From positions 1-64,000 of the IMG/VR virus record IMGVR_UViG_3300025168_000080: 64,000 nucleotides of DNA. One strand, written 5' to 3'. The notes under the pieces are model-generated. The model was not told the DNA's origin and searched no databases. It saw nothing but the letters and a program-made list of their open reading frames with translations. Below are positions 18,412 to 28,071 of the stretch, piece after piece. The DNA comes from a virus. A program made the position numbers and the translations under genes. Within the stretch, counting starts at the first letter, position 1. Each line of letters begins with the position of its first letter.

Positions 18412-21400
18412 TTAACAATTTGAAACATTTAATACTAATCCGTTAGTCCCTATTTGTATATATTGATTTGGAGATGTGGATATTTTATAAAACCCAACAG
18501 AAGCATAACCTACTGTCCCTAACAAATCATCAGCACAATTTGAACTTGTATATACTAAATCACCCGGTGCGGGTAATGCGCTTGAACCATTGTGGTAATT
18601 TGTATTTGTAATTGCTCTGGTACATGCTTCTATAGATGTATCAGCAAATGAACTTATACTAAATGCAGTACAAGTAAATGTACAATCACAACACGCTTCA
18701 GCAACGGCAGTTGCGTCATAACATAATTGTTGAGAAGTAATAGACCTTAAATCATATATAAGATAAAGATATTGATTCCCTATAGGTAAAGATAAACTAT
18801 TTACTGTAGCTTGTCTTAAATTAGGTGAAGGGGTTGTTACCTCTGAGTTTGCTATTGTTGTTGACGCAGCTAAAAGAGCTGCAACATCAGTAGCATTATT
18901 TTGATACAAAGTATTAGATGATAAATATTTAAAGTTATTAGAAGGATATATCCAATTATAAGTGTCAAAATTTATTTTGTTTAGTCTAATACTAAAGTTT
19001 ACACCATCATAAGGGAAAACACCTTGCGATCTAACGCCTGTTTGAGAAAAATACTCACTAAATACTGAAGAGTTAGTCCCTAATACAGCTAAGTCACTAT
19101 CTACTGGACTTACCGTTACACTATCTGCCCATTTATATTCTGGATGAATAGTTTGTGAATTATCATTACCACTGTTTATAACACATTTAATAATAGTGAT
19201 TGGTACTTTTGGTATACAGTCTGGAGTTATAGTAGCACTTACTGTTCCAGTAGGTGTTATTGTTATTATAGCCGTTTGTGGACTATTTGCAGTTTTGTTC
19301 CAAGTAAAAGAACCTGAACCAGTAACAACACCAGAAGTAGTGGTTACTCCATTCCAAAGAATAGATATAGTTGCATTTCCAGTTACGTTATAATTAATTG
19401 TCCCTTGTCCTACAATAGAACCAAAATTAAAAGTAAAGTTTTTTGCAGTAGTTATTGATGTTAAATTTAATTCTATTCCACAACCTAAAACTTGTTCTGG
19501 TATTGGTACATTAAAATTGTTAGTGCTTAATACGTATTCATCCATATAAGGATCAAAACCACCTAATTTTTGTGTGTTTAGTTGTTCTATAAAAGTGTCT
19601 CTAAACCAAGATCTCATTCCAGTGTCTGATATAACTGTTAAGTTACTTGATACTGCGTTACCAGCAGACGATAGGCGTAATACAGCTAAACGTTTAGTAT
19701 CTGTAAAATATAAATATTGTCCCCACTGAATAAAACTTTCTGGATTAAAACTAATACCATACTCTTCTATTCGTGCAATCTGTTTACCTAATACTAAAGG
19801 TGTAGAAACAATTGCTCCACCACCAACCGCATCACTTAATAAATCTTTTCCAGATTGTACAATACTTATTTTATCTTCTTGTAAACAAAGAACATCTGTT
19901 TCTCTTGCATTAAGAATCATTATAGGTCCAAAAGAAGTTTCAATATCTTTAAAATTAACTAATCCTAAATTAAATTCATTTAAATTGTTTACACCACTAT
20001 TAAAACTATATAAACCACTATATGTAATAGAAGCAAATCTATTTACTTCTTTAAAGTCTTGATTTGAAACTGCTAATGCTCTTTGTCCCATTACTACTGA
20101 ACGAGCTGCAATACGATCTAATATTTTAAAACTTTCTACTCCGTTTCCAAAAACATAGCTATCCATAAAGTCTAATGTAACAATAGCGTCTTGTGATGTG
20201 GTTTGGTTTTGTTCTCCAGTGTCAACATCACCACCTGATTGGTGTAGGTAATTTCCTGTAGCAGCATCTCTGACAATATCAAAAGATTCTGAAGCGTCAA
20301 AATATATATCTTCATTTGCATCTCGTGGTTGAGTTTCAAAAATTATTGTAGAATCGGCACGTTGTACAACTATATCCACAAAAGCAGTCATTTTTCTTCC
20401 ACCACCACCAAAAAATATCTCATCACTACAACCTTTACCACCACACCTAAATCCAAAATATAAAGGACTATCAGCTTGACCAGGAATAGCTTGAACAAAA
20501 TTAATATCAAACTTGAAGTTTTCACCTTGACATTCTATGTTATTCCCACGAGCTGCAACAAGATCATTATTTGGATCTGTTACTGAACCAACTGGTTGTA
20601 CAACAGTACTGTTATATCGTCCTTGTGGAGTTCCGTTAAATGGATTTACTCCCGCAAATTCATCTATATCAGCAACGTCAATATTTGTATCATTCCACCA
20701 ATCACGGAAGTCAGTATAGTCTTGTCCTGCTACAAAGTTTTTATCAAAAAGAACTCTACGTTCTGGACAGTTTAAAAAATTATTAGCACGTCTTCTAAAC
20801 CCAAATTTTATATCTATTATTGAACCACCAGGAATAGTATAATTCTGTGTTGCCTCAAGTATTGGTGGACTTACAGTAGTATTTGCTGCGGTATAATTAT
20901 ATAAAGGATATGTAACTGTATACAAAAAACTACACGTTGGGGCGTTTTCTGAACCTCTTGTAAATTCTCCGTAATCAATAATAGAATCTTCTTTTATAGA
21001 AGCATTAAAATTAGAAACTTTTAATTGCATATATAAACCAGCTAATTGTTCTGAATCTTCACCTAATTCATTTGCGTTATTTAAAAAATTACTGGATTGT
21101 GCTTCAATATCTAAAACAGTTGTTTCAACTAAAGAACTTAATGCTCCGTCCGCATCTTTTTTTACAATTAATCTATCTCCTATTTTTACCTTAGATTGAT
21201 TGTCACCATCTAATTTAAAATGTGTTACATTGTCAAACGGATTATTATAAAAGAAATTTGTATAAATAGTTTCATAAGCTGTTTTACTTGGTTTTACTAC
21301 AAATTTATATTTTTTTGCCCAAGAAGGTGCATAATTTTGAATTGTACTTTGTATTCTATTTTTAAATACACTATTTTCTGGTGGAATAAATACAGTATTA

Positions 21401-23265
21401 TATTCTGAAACTAAAACTGTTGAAGCTCGTGCGTATTCATCTAAATATACTATACCAGTTTCAAAATCTCTATTACTGTGCAATGTAGATTTGTCACTAA
21501 TTTCGGTAAAAATAGCAGTAGCTCTAAGTAATTGATAGTACTCATACATGTCTGTTGTTTGAGCATTATCAGTACTACGAAATTGCATTGCTAATAATTG
21601 TATAGAAAATGAATCTGAACCAGGTGTAGCAGAAATTTTTAAACCTTGTTGATTAGTACTATCAGTCACACTACTTAAAACTGATGTAAATGTACATTGG
21701 TTTTGAGGAGGATTAATTGCAGAGTTAAAAGCATCAGTTAATGAAAATCCACTTGCTGCTGTAGCTATAGGTTGAAAGTTTGTACCCTCAATAGTTCCTA
21801 TTTGATTTTCAAAATCTGCACTGGTTACTAAATCATATATACTTGAATAATCACTTGTTAAAGTAATTGTTGTATCTATACTTATATCTGGAGATTGAAA
21901 AGATGAATTTTCAGTATAACAAGTTGTTGTTGTTGTCCCGTTTATTAATGAGTGTTCAAATCGTAATTGAATAGTTAACTGTGCACCACGTACTAATTTA
22001 TCAGCTACATTAGTTAAATTAAAAGTTGCCGTAGAATTAGGTACGGTAGTAGTTACTGAAGGATTAATCGTGTAAGATACTCCATTAGAAAAAGTACCGG
22101 GAGGTAAATTTATTAAATTAATTAGTTCTGAAATTAAAGATGTATTGTAATCAACAGCTATATCTTGCCCATTTTCATTTGTAATATTAAAACCATCTGT
22201 ATAGTTTCCATACATTAGTCGGTTACCCATAATAGTTTGTGCTTGGGCAATTAAAGGTACATTGTCATATAAACGTAATAATTCATCAGAACCTAAAACA
22301 GTATATATTTTGCTGTTTGTAAAAACATATTCTTGTTGCTGATTGTTACCCCACCCATAATCAGATTTTTTAAATCTTTCAATTACATAAATACTATTTG
22401 TGTTTGAATCTTTATATAATAAATCTACTTCTTGCACTCGGCTACTACCTGTGCTAAAATTAATTCGTGCTCCATTAAAATTGTTTTCCATACCCGCATT
22501 ATCATAATTACGAGTGTCAAACCTAAAGTTACCTGGCTGAAATGCAGGATTAGAAAATAATGAAGTTGCACTATATTCACCATTACCATATCTATATCTA
22601 TAAGCAAAACTTATAAATCTGTCTTTTAAGTAGTTCTCACCACCTGCAGCAGTTATTAAAGTAAATGTAGGCGCTGTTAAAGGGGTATCTCCTCCTGTTA
22701 CAAGGTCCTCAAATCCTGGTGGTTTTAAAACAACCGAAAGATCTTCTTCTTGAATACCATCAACACCACCACTTGGAAATGAATAAAAATCATTCACGTT
22801 AATTCTTCTTGGTGGGTTTTTGTCATCTGTAAAGAATAATAAATTTTCTATTTTATTAACACCAGTTATTAAAAATTTTGGATCGAAATTTAAAACCGAT
22901 TGAGTAATAACGTGATATCTTAAAACAGAATTGTTAGTATTAAAAGAGACAATCAAATCAAGTTTTATATTACTAACTCCATATTCTGGATCATGTACAA
23001 ACCAATATAAAGTTTCTTCTGAACCATCTTCTAAAGCCCCTATACATGTAGCTGTTGTAGATAAATTTACACCATTAAAAGATAAAGTAGTTAATTGAGA
23101 ATTACCTCGTGAATTTTCTACCGCACCAATTTCAGTGGTTTCAGTAGAACCTAAGCGCACGTTCATAGCATCAATGTATTCACCCTCTGGGAGTAAACGC
23201 TCATCAATAGACTTGTTCATTCTTCCTTTTACAAAGGAAACGTAATCTAATTTAGTTTGTGCCAT
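18412..23265 (-). CDS. large tail/neck (muzzle or stabilisation-type) protein
   Basis: A 1617-residue virion protein. The N-terminus KGRMNKSIDERLLPEGEYI (residues 13-31) and the following NVRLGSTET segment are recognisable in podovirus tail-hub/stabilisation proteins, including crAss-like muzzle-type proteins. The body is beta-rich with recurring TDDKNPPRRINV and GNRLMYGNYTDGF blocks suggestive of a beta-propeller. The C-terminal 70 residues form the shared module (NYHNGSSALPAPGDLVY, Cys-bounded) also found in two other proteins here. It follows the two ring/adaptor genes in transcription order, which fits the tail nozzle. Confidence 0.75.
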   Translation of the reverse strand: MAQTKLDYVSFVKGRMNKSIDERLLPEGEYIDAMNVRLGSTETTEIGAVENSRGNSQLTTLSFNGVNLSTTATCIGALEDGSEETLYWFVHDPEYGVSNIKLDLIVSFNTNNSVLRYHVITQSVLNFDPKFLITGVNKIENLLFFTDDKNPPRRINVNDFYSFPSGGVDGIQEEDLSVVLKPPGFEDLVTGGDTPLTAPTFTLITAAGGENYLKDRFISFAYRYRYGNGEYSATSLFSNPAFQPGNFRFDTRNYDNAGMENNFNGARINFSTGSSRVQEVDLLYKDSNTNSIYVIERFKKSDYGWGNNQQQEYVFTNSKIYTVLGSDELLRLYDNVPLIAQAQTIMGNRLMYGNYTDGFNITNENGQDIAVDYNTSLISELINLINLPPGTFSNGVSYTINPSVTTTVPNSTATFNLTNVADKLVRGAQLTIQLRFEHSLINGTTTTTCYTENSSFQSPDISIDTTITLTSDYSSIYDLVTSADFENQIGTIEGTNFQPIATAASGFSLTDAFNSAINPPQNQCTFTSVLSSVTDSTNQQGLKISATPGSDSFSIQLLAMQFRSTDNAQTTDMYEYYQLLRATAIFTEISDKSTLHSNRDFETGIVYLDEYARASTVLVSEYNTVFIPPENSVFKNRIQSTIQNYAPSWAKKYKFVVKPSKTAYETIYTNFFYNNPFDNVTHFKLDGDNQSKVKIGDRLIVKKDADGALSSLVETTVLDIEAQSSNFLNNANELGEDSEQLAGLYMQLKVSNFNASIKEDSIIDYGEFTRGSENAPTCSFLYTVTYPLYNYTAANTTVSPPILEATQNYTIPGGSIIDIKFGFRRRANNFLNCPERRVLFDKNFVAGQDYTDFRDWWNDTNIDVADIDEFAGVNPFNGTPQGRYNSTVVQPVGSVTDPNNDLVAARGNNIECQGENFKFDINFVQAIPGQADSPLYFGFRCGGKGCSDEIFFGGGGRKMTAFVDIVVQRADSTIIFETQPRDANEDIYFDASESFDIVRDAATGNYLHQSGGDVDTGEQNQTTSQDAIVTLDFMDSYVFGNGVESFKILDRIAARSVVMGQRALAVSNQDFKEVNRFASITYSGLYSFNSGVNNLNEFNLGLVNFKDIETSFGPIMILNARETDVLCLQEDKISIVQSGKDLLSDAVGGGAIVSTPLVLGKQIARIEEYGISFNPESFIQWGQYLYFTDTKRLAVLRLSSAGNAVSSNLTVISDTGMRSWFRDTFIEQLNTQKLGGFDPYMDEYVLSTNNFNVPIPEQVLGCGIELNLTSITTAKNFTFNFGSIVGQGTINYNVTGNATISILWNGVTTTSGVVTGSGSFTWNKTANSPQTAIITITPTGTVSATITPDCIPKVPITIIKCVINSGNDNSQTIHPEYKWADSVTVSPVDSDLAVLGTNSSVFSEYFSQTGVRSQGVFPYDGVNFSIRLNKINFDTYNWIYPSNNFKYLSSNTLYQNNATDVAALLAASTTIANSEVTTPSPNLRQATVNSLSLPIGNQYLYLIYDLRSITSQQLCYDATAVAEACCDCTFTCTAFSISSFADTSIEACTRAITNTNYHNGSSALPAPGDLVYTSSNCADDLLGTVGYASVGFYKISTSPNQYIQIGTNGLVLNVSNC

Positions 23266-23266
23266 A

Positions 23267-24181
23267 TTATTTTATCCATTTATCCTGTCCTCGCATATTC
23301 ATTAAGAGTCTGCCAGGATGAATATTACTTAATCTTAGTTTGGCATTTCGCAACAAAGATGATTTATCTTTTCGTGCTCTATTTATTATATATTCTTGGA
23401 CTCCATATCGACCATTTAAAATAGAATAACGTATGTATGCGTAAATAAATTCTTCAAATAGTTTGTTTACGCTAACTTGAGAATCATTCCCGTTTTCCAT
23501 ACCATCCGAAACATATTCTAATACCATAGAATCAGCACCAGTAACAGTATCAAAATGAATAATTCCATTTTGTTTATCAATTTTAAAAGTAGGGTTTGCA
23601 TTTGCAGTTTCAGGATTTAACCCAAAACGAGCACCGACTGCAAAATCAAAATACCAACAACCATCAACACAAGTTCCTTCTTGTCCATTAAACAAACTAT
23701 TACGATTTAAATATATAGATCTTTGACCTCTACTTAAATCTACTTGAGATTCTTGTGGACTTAAAACATTACCATCTTGATCAAATAATAAATTAGAATT
23801 ATTATCTTGTAAGTATGCAGAAGAAAAATTAGTTTGAATGTTTTCTGTTAATGGAAATAATATACCATTTTTATATTGAGATATTCTAACCCAATTAACA
23901 TAATCAGATGGTAACACCATAGAGTTGGTGTGATTTAAGGTCAACTGTAATATTTTAATTTCTTTCATCGCATCATAATTCAATTCTTGAATTCCTCTTT
24001 TAGCGTGAAACAATACTTGATACCTATCTAAATTATTTACTAACTCATGGTTTCCTTGCATCATTAACATAAAATTATTTACTATGTCTTTTAAAGAAAC
24101 GTATTGATACGAACCTTGATTTGCATCTGTTGGATTTGTATCGTTATTTTGGTAGTACGTATATTGACTTATATATGCCAT
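23267..24181 (-). CDS. tail ring / tubular protein (crAss-like, T7 gp11-like position)
   Basis: A 304-residue structural protein. The segments HAKRGIQELNYDAMKEIKIL (residues 53-72), LNHTNSMVLPSDYVNWVRIS (77-96) and a C-terminal helix with RARKDKSSLLRNAKLRLSN are familiar from the conserved neck/ring proteins of crAss-like phages, corresponding by position to T7 gp11 tail-tube proteins. It starts 2 bases before the next upstream gene ends and abuts the 1617-residue tail protein. It likely forms the ring between portal adaptor and nozzle. Confidence 0.75.
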   Translation of the reverse strand: MAYISQYTYYQNNDTNPTDANQGSYQYVSLKDIVNNFMLMMQGNHELVNNLDRYQVLFHAKRGIQELNYDAMKEIKILQLTLNHTNSMVLPSDYVNWVRISQYKNGILFPLTENIQTNFSSAYLQDNNSNLLFDQDGNVLSPQESQVDLSRGQRSIYLNRNSLFNGQEGTCVDGCWYFDFAVGARFGLNPETANANPTFKIDKQNGIIHFDTVTGADSMVLEYVSDGMENGNDSQVSVNKLFEEFIYAYIRYSILNGRYGVQEYIINRARKDKSSLLRNAKLRLSNIHPGRLLMNMRGQDKWIK

Positions 24182-24183
24182 AA

Positions 24184-25194
24184 TTATCCTTGTATTGCGT
24201 TATCATTTTTTTCTTGTGCTGCACCAAATTGGTAAACATCACCCTCTCTTATTTCAACTCCAATGTACTGACATATTTTAGCTATTAACGCTGGTTCATC
24301 TGACAATGGTAATTCAAAGTCTTGATAATCAGCAGCAGAATCATTAAACAATGGTTCTCCTCCAACTAAATTTACAAAAGTCCATCTCGGTGTTAAAGGA
24401 TATCTTATGTATTGTACTTTTACTGCACCTTTTTGTCTTATTGTACTTGGATATACTGTAATAGTATTACCAAGACTTCCTGCTCCAGGATTAGTATTTG
24501 AACTTGCCCCACCTAAAACATATGCTGGGAATTGTGTTGTTGGTGCAGTTAAGTTTGAACTAATTAACTCAAATATTTTATTTTGATTTACTCTTTCTAC
24601 TTCAGTTATATTAACACCACTGTACACTATATAATTTTGTCCATTCGCCATTATGTCTGCGGATGTACTTATTGTAGTAGCACTATCTACGGCTGTAACA
24701 TAAGCTTGTGAAATTGGTGCAGAAGACGTATTAACTATTATACTGCCTATAGGTGGGTTCTGTAAAAATGTTGGATTAGCTGGGGAAGCTACAAAACCAC
24801 CTGTACTATCTATTAACTTATAACCTTGTTGCGCAGTAGTAGTACCAGCAAAAGTTGCTGTGGGATAATAAAATATTTTATTAACTAAATAATAATCATT
24901 AGGTAAACTATATAAATTTGCGTTATTTAAATTTGCAACTGATTGATCTAAAAATACTTCAGCTGAAAAACTATCTATAACTTCCTCTAATCCTTTTACA
25001 ATATTTGCATAACCAATACCAGACTGTCTTGCGTTTTCTTTTAAAATCCAACTGTTATACTGATAAAAATAATTTTCAAATATATCTAATTGTGCTTGTT
25101 CACAATAAAGATTAAAATCTTGTGGTGAGATATAGCCATAGTTATTTTTGTTAGCAATTGCTAATACTGTATCTCTAACTTCATTGATTGGCAT
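24184..25194 (-). CDS. neck/ring or head-tail adaptor protein (gp4-like position)
   Basis: A 336-residue protein. The N-terminal helical part (NEVRDTVLAIANKNNYGYIS then QDFNLYCEQAQLDIFENYF) resembles the crAss-like ring/adaptor proteins placed where P22 gp4 would be. A beta-rich insert (about residues 120-220) is followed by VKVQYIRYPLTPRWTF and the acidic FELPLSDEPALIAKICQYIG, a helix typical of these adaptors. It begins its own stretch of transcription: a terminator (25221-25252) and a TATCTTTG box (25210-25217) lie just upstream. Confidence 0.72.
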   Translation of the reverse strand: MPINEVRDTVLAIANKNNYGYISPQDFNLYCEQAQLDIFENYFYQYNSWILKENARQSGIGYANIVKGLEEVIDSFSAEVFLDQSVANLNNANLYSLPNDYYLVNKIFYYPTATFAGTTTAQQGYKLIDSTGGFVASPANPTFLQNPPIGSIIVNTSSAPISQAYVTAVDSATTISTSADIMANGQNYIVYSGVNITEVERVNQNKIFELISSNLTAPTTQFPAYVLGGASSNTNPGAGSLGNTITVYPSTIRQKGAVKVQYIRYPLTPRWTFVNLVGGEPLFNDSAADYQDFELPLSDEPALIAKICQYIGVEIREGDVYQFGAAQEKNDNAIQG

Positions 25195-25209
25195 AATAAT
25201 ATCTTTTTA

Positions 25210-25217
25210 CAAAGATA
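25210..25217 (-). promoter_or_regulatory. Bacteroidetes-type -7 box (TATCTTTG)
   Basis: Reverse-strand TATCTTTG, a match to TAnnTTTG, 15 bases before the start of the ring/adaptor gene and directly after a terminator. The position supports a fresh promoter for the neck-tail genes. Confidence 0.55.
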
Positions 25218-25220
25218 ATA

Positions 25221-25252
25221 AAAAAAAAAGAGGCTACTTTATTTGTAACCTC
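25221..25252 (-). terminator. rho-independent terminator after capsid-associated gene
   Basis: On the minus strand an 8-base stem GAGGTTAC / GTAGCCTC (one G-U) with a 7-base loop, followed by nine T. It ends the transcript carrying the 138-residue gene. Confidence 0.85.
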
Positions 25253-25279
25253 TTCTTAGTTAGTTAGTAATTTTAATTA

Positions 25280-25696
25280 CTATGATAATGCTCCTGCAGC
25301 TTTTACTCCTAATTCAATAGCAGTAATAGTCACCGCTACATAAGCAGAAGCAGCCGAAACTGGTAATCCTTGAGGCGTGTAAACAGGTTGTTGCCAAGAT
25401 AATTGTAAAGATTTCTCAACAGCATCATTTAACCAATTCTTCATTGAAGAAGAATTAGCTACAACAGCATCGTGAGTAATTTTGTACGCTTGTACAACAT
25501 TAGTTTGTGCTGTAACTGAAGCTGAACCATCACTTGCAATAGCATAACCTGCTTGTGCAGTTGAATTTCCAGCGTAAAAGATATTGACAACAGTGTCACT
25601 TTCTTGTTTGATTTCAACAATTCCAGCAACTGGAATTAAAATGTCACCTTTGTTTTGTCCAGTACCAGACTTAAATAATTTAATAAACTTTTCCAT
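25280..25696 (-). CDS. capsid-associated (auxiliary/decoration-type) protein
   Basis: A 138-residue protein not assigned to a family. It opens with a strand-rich half (ILIPVAGIVEIKQESDTVVN), then a helix (SSSMKNWLNDAVEKSLQLSW) and a small-residue C-terminus. It forms its own transcription unit: a TATCTTTG box upstream (25737-25744) and a strong terminator downstream (25221-25252), like the major capsid gene nearby. Separate strong regulation suggests an abundant virion component such as an auxiliary capsid protein. Confidence 0.6.
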   Translation of the reverse strand: MEKFIKLFKSGTGQNKGDILIPVAGIVEIKQESDTVVNIFYAGNSTAQAGYAIASDGSASVTAQTNVVQAYKITHDAVVANSSSMKNWLNDAVEKSLQLSWQQPVYTPQGLPVSAASAYVAVTITAIELGVKAAGALS

Positions 25697-25736
25697 AAGT
25701 AAAAATATTAATGGGTTAATGAGAAAATTCTCTCTG

Positions 25737-25744
25737 CAAAGATA
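25737..25744 (-). promoter_or_regulatory. Bacteroidetes-type -7 box (TATCTTTG)
   Basis: Reverse-strand TATCTTTG about 40 bases upstream of the 138-residue gene, just inside the end of the preceding 251-residue gene's downstream gap. It would give a leader of roughly 35 bases. Confidence 0.55.
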
Positions 25745-25748
25745 TAAA

Positions 25749-26504
25749 TTATTCTTTTTCTTTTTTAAGCTTATTTTTTAACAACTTATAAATTTCTATA
25801 CCTTCATCACTTTGAAAATGAGACGCTACAATAAAAAATGCATCTTCTCCAAATGGAACAGTTAAAAGTTTCTTTTTGTTTTTAGGCAAATTAAAATACA
25901 CTTCTTTGTTACCATTTCTAAATGTTAAAAATCCATTATCAAAAAATCGATACACATCATCTTGTAAAGCCAACATAGGATCATTTAATGTGTCTATAAA
26001 TTCTAAAGGATATTGTCTTGCATAAAGAAGTATGTCTCTTCTTAATTCAGTAGTTGTCATTTTATCAACATTTTTACCAAGCAATACTCTTGCTACAGAA
26101 ATAATTTGATCTATACTTAATTCTTTAGCAGCAATTAATGCATCTAATTCCATTTCCACTACTTCTAATTCTTCAGCAGCATCTTTGGCAGAATTTATTT
26201 CTTCAAAGACTTTGTCTCTTTGTGGGTGATAATATAAAAATTGTTGTAATATTTGGTTTTGTTTTGATACATATAAAACACCATCGTCAAAAGTAACGGG
26301 TTCTAAAATAGCATTTCCGTCTTGTTCATCCTCAAAAGGAGAGCGTTGGTTTTTAGCGTATCGTAAAGGTCTATTAACACCTTTTTCATCATCGAACCAC
26401 AATAAAGGGTATCGATTTGAGTGACGTGTAGGCAACATATAACATAATGGTGCAGTGTCTCTCTTTAATCTGTAGAACTTGTCTTCGTATTTTTCTTTTT
26501 TCAT
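25749..26504 (-). CDS. conserved structural-region protein, 251 residues
   Basis: Not assigned. Sequence blocks: TFDDGVLYVSKQNQILQQFL (residues 72-91) followed by YYHPQRDKVFEEI, an acidic helical middle (AAEELEVVEMELDALI), and a C-terminal part (PFGEDAFFIVASHFQSDEG) with a Lys-rich tail. The first block is reminiscent of small structural or assembly proteins encoded next to capsid genes of T4-like and crAss-like phages. It follows the capsid gene after a terminator, so it is probably transcribed at a lower level. Confidence 0.6.
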   Translation of the reverse strand: MKKEKYEDKFYRLKRDTAPLCYMLPTRHSNRYPLLWFDDEKGVNRPLRYAKNQRSPFEDEQDGNAILEPVTFDDGVLYVSKQNQILQQFLYYHPQRDKVFEEINSAKDAAEELEVVEMELDALIAAKELSIDQIISVARVLLGKNVDKMTTTELRRDILLYARQYPLEFIDTLNDPMLALQDDVYRFFDNGFLTFRNGNKEVYFNLPKNKKKLLTVPFGEDAFFIVASHFQSDEGIEIYKLLKNKLKKEKE

Positions 26505-26534
26505 TATAATATAATTTAATTTGATTTAAAAAAA

Positions 26535-26567
26535 ATAATAACTACCCTCGTCAATACAACGAGGGTA
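26535..26567 (-). terminator. terminator after major capsid gene
   Basis: A 9-base perfect stem TACCCTCGT / ACGAGGGTA with a 7-base loop, located 21 bases past the capsid stop on the minus strand and followed by an A/T run that includes eight T. Confidence 0.85.
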
Positions 26568-26587
26568 ACTATTACTACTATTTACTA

Positions 26588-28045
26588 TTAATCTTGAAAT
26601 ATAAAGAAGTTGTTTGCACCTAAAGTACATACAGCTCTTTCACTCAAGAAGTTAACTTCCATTGCATCAAGATCAGAAGTTCTTGCACCACCAGCAGAAC
26701 CAGTAATCCAAGTTTTGTAACGTCTGTCTTCAGTTTCAGAAGCTCTATATCTTACGTGTAAGAATGGTCTTTTAGCGTTCTTACCTAAGATTTGGTCATA
26801 TACAGTTGTTGAACCAGCTGGGACTAAAAGTCCATTTACTTTTCCACCAACAATACCACCTCTCATAGTAGGATCGTTTAAGTATTTCCAATCAGACTTG
26901 TAAAAGTCATAACCTCTTCTGAATCCTGTAAATCCAAGATTTAAAGCCATTTCTTCATCATTGTCAAATAAACCATATGATGTACCACCAGCTCCATAAG
27001 AGTTTTGAGCAGCTAACATATCGTCAATATCAAATGAGAAGTTTCTATTTAAGAAAATTACATTCTCTTCAATAGCACCTTGCTTGTCTAATCTTTGAAT
27101 TACATTATCAAAATCAGCTAATACTTGTGGATTTCCTCCACCGTATACATTACCTCTTTGTCCAACAACAAAAAAGATTCCATCAGAACCATTTAAGTTT
27201 GCCGCAGATAATCCAGCTCCAGTTCCTTGTAAAAAGTCACCAGCTCCAGAACCTGCTACTGCAGGAACAGCTTCAATCATTGCAGTCTCAAGATAGTCTT
27301 CAAAACGAAGTCTTGTTTCGTGCTCAGATTTTAAATACCATAAGTATCCAGAAGCTCCATTTTCAGTTGTAACTTCAATCCATCCAATTTGAGCCATGTC
27401 AGAACCAGAAACAGAATACTTGTCTTTGATTATAATTGGCTTGTTACTGAAAATAAAGTCATCAGCTTCTAAAGAACCTTGCATTCCAAGAGTTCCTTTG
27501 TTAAATTCAGAACCATATATAAAAATATCACACTCTGCATTTGGAGCAATTTGTTGCGTCAATTCATAGTATGCTATTTTTACAACATTAACTCCAAGAC
27601 CTCCAGCGGAAGGTGCTTCTTTAACAATACCTTTAACGCTCAAAGTAGAACCAGGAGTGTTATCAGATATCATTACAGTTTGTCCAACTCTAAGAGCTGC
27701 TAAACTACCACCACCCAATGCAGGGTTAAAGTTAGTAATGTTGTTTGGAATTGTCCAATCAGCTTCAATAGCAGTGCTTGCTGATGCTGTTGTACACTTA
27801 GTGTATTTAGTGTGTAATCTTCCTTGCTCTGCCCATTTGATAAGGTCGGAGTTAGAAGGCATTTCAGCTCCTACCATTCTAAGGAAGGAAGCTACAGATC
27901 GATTGCCATATCTTTCAAATTCTTTTTCATATGTATCAGGTAAATACTGATTCAAGAAATCAAAATTTGTAATATAATTGGTAGACAACGGTACTTGTTG
28001 ACTACTTGGTTGCAAATCAAAACCAGGGGCTACATTTACTGCCAT
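26588..28045 (-). CDS. major capsid protein (crAss-like HK97-fold)
   Basis: A 485-residue major capsid protein. The N-terminal block NYITNFDFLNQYLPDTYEKE (residues 23-42), then GNRSVASFLRMVGAEMPSNS and WAEQGRLHTKY, are familiar from major capsid proteins of crAss-like phages. The order scaffold-like gene, capsid, strong terminator fits an abundantly made shell protein. The fold is expected to be HK97; that cannot be shown from the sequence by eye. Upstream A/T-rich sequence (28046-28071) has no TAnnTTTG box, so it is probably transcribed together with the scaffold-like gene. Confidence 0.85.
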   Translation of the reverse strand: MAVNVAPGFDLQPSSQQVPLSTNYITNFDFLNQYLPDTYEKEFERYGNRSVASFLRMVGAEMPSNSDLIKWAEQGRLHTKYTKCTTASASTAIEADWTIPNNITNFNPALGGGSLAALRVGQTVMISDNTPGSTLSVKGIVKEAPSAGGLGVNVVKIAYYELTQQIAPNAECDIFIYGSEFNKGTLGMQGSLEADDFIFSNKPIIIKDKYSVSGSDMAQIGWIEVTTENGASGYLWYLKSEHETRLRFEDYLETAMIEAVPAVAGSGAGDFLQGTGAGLSAANLNGSDGIFFVVGQRGNVYGGGNPQVLADFDNVIQRLDKQGAIEENVIFLNRNFSFDIDDMLAAQNSYGAGGTSYGLFDNDEEMALNLGFTGFRRGYDFYKSDWKYLNDPTMRGGIVGGKVNGLLVPAGSTTVYDQILGKNAKRPFLHVRYRASETEDRRYKTWITGSAGGARTSDLDAMEVNFLSERAVCTLGANNFFIFQD

Positions 28046-28071
28046 AATTTTTAATTTTTAAATTTTGTTAA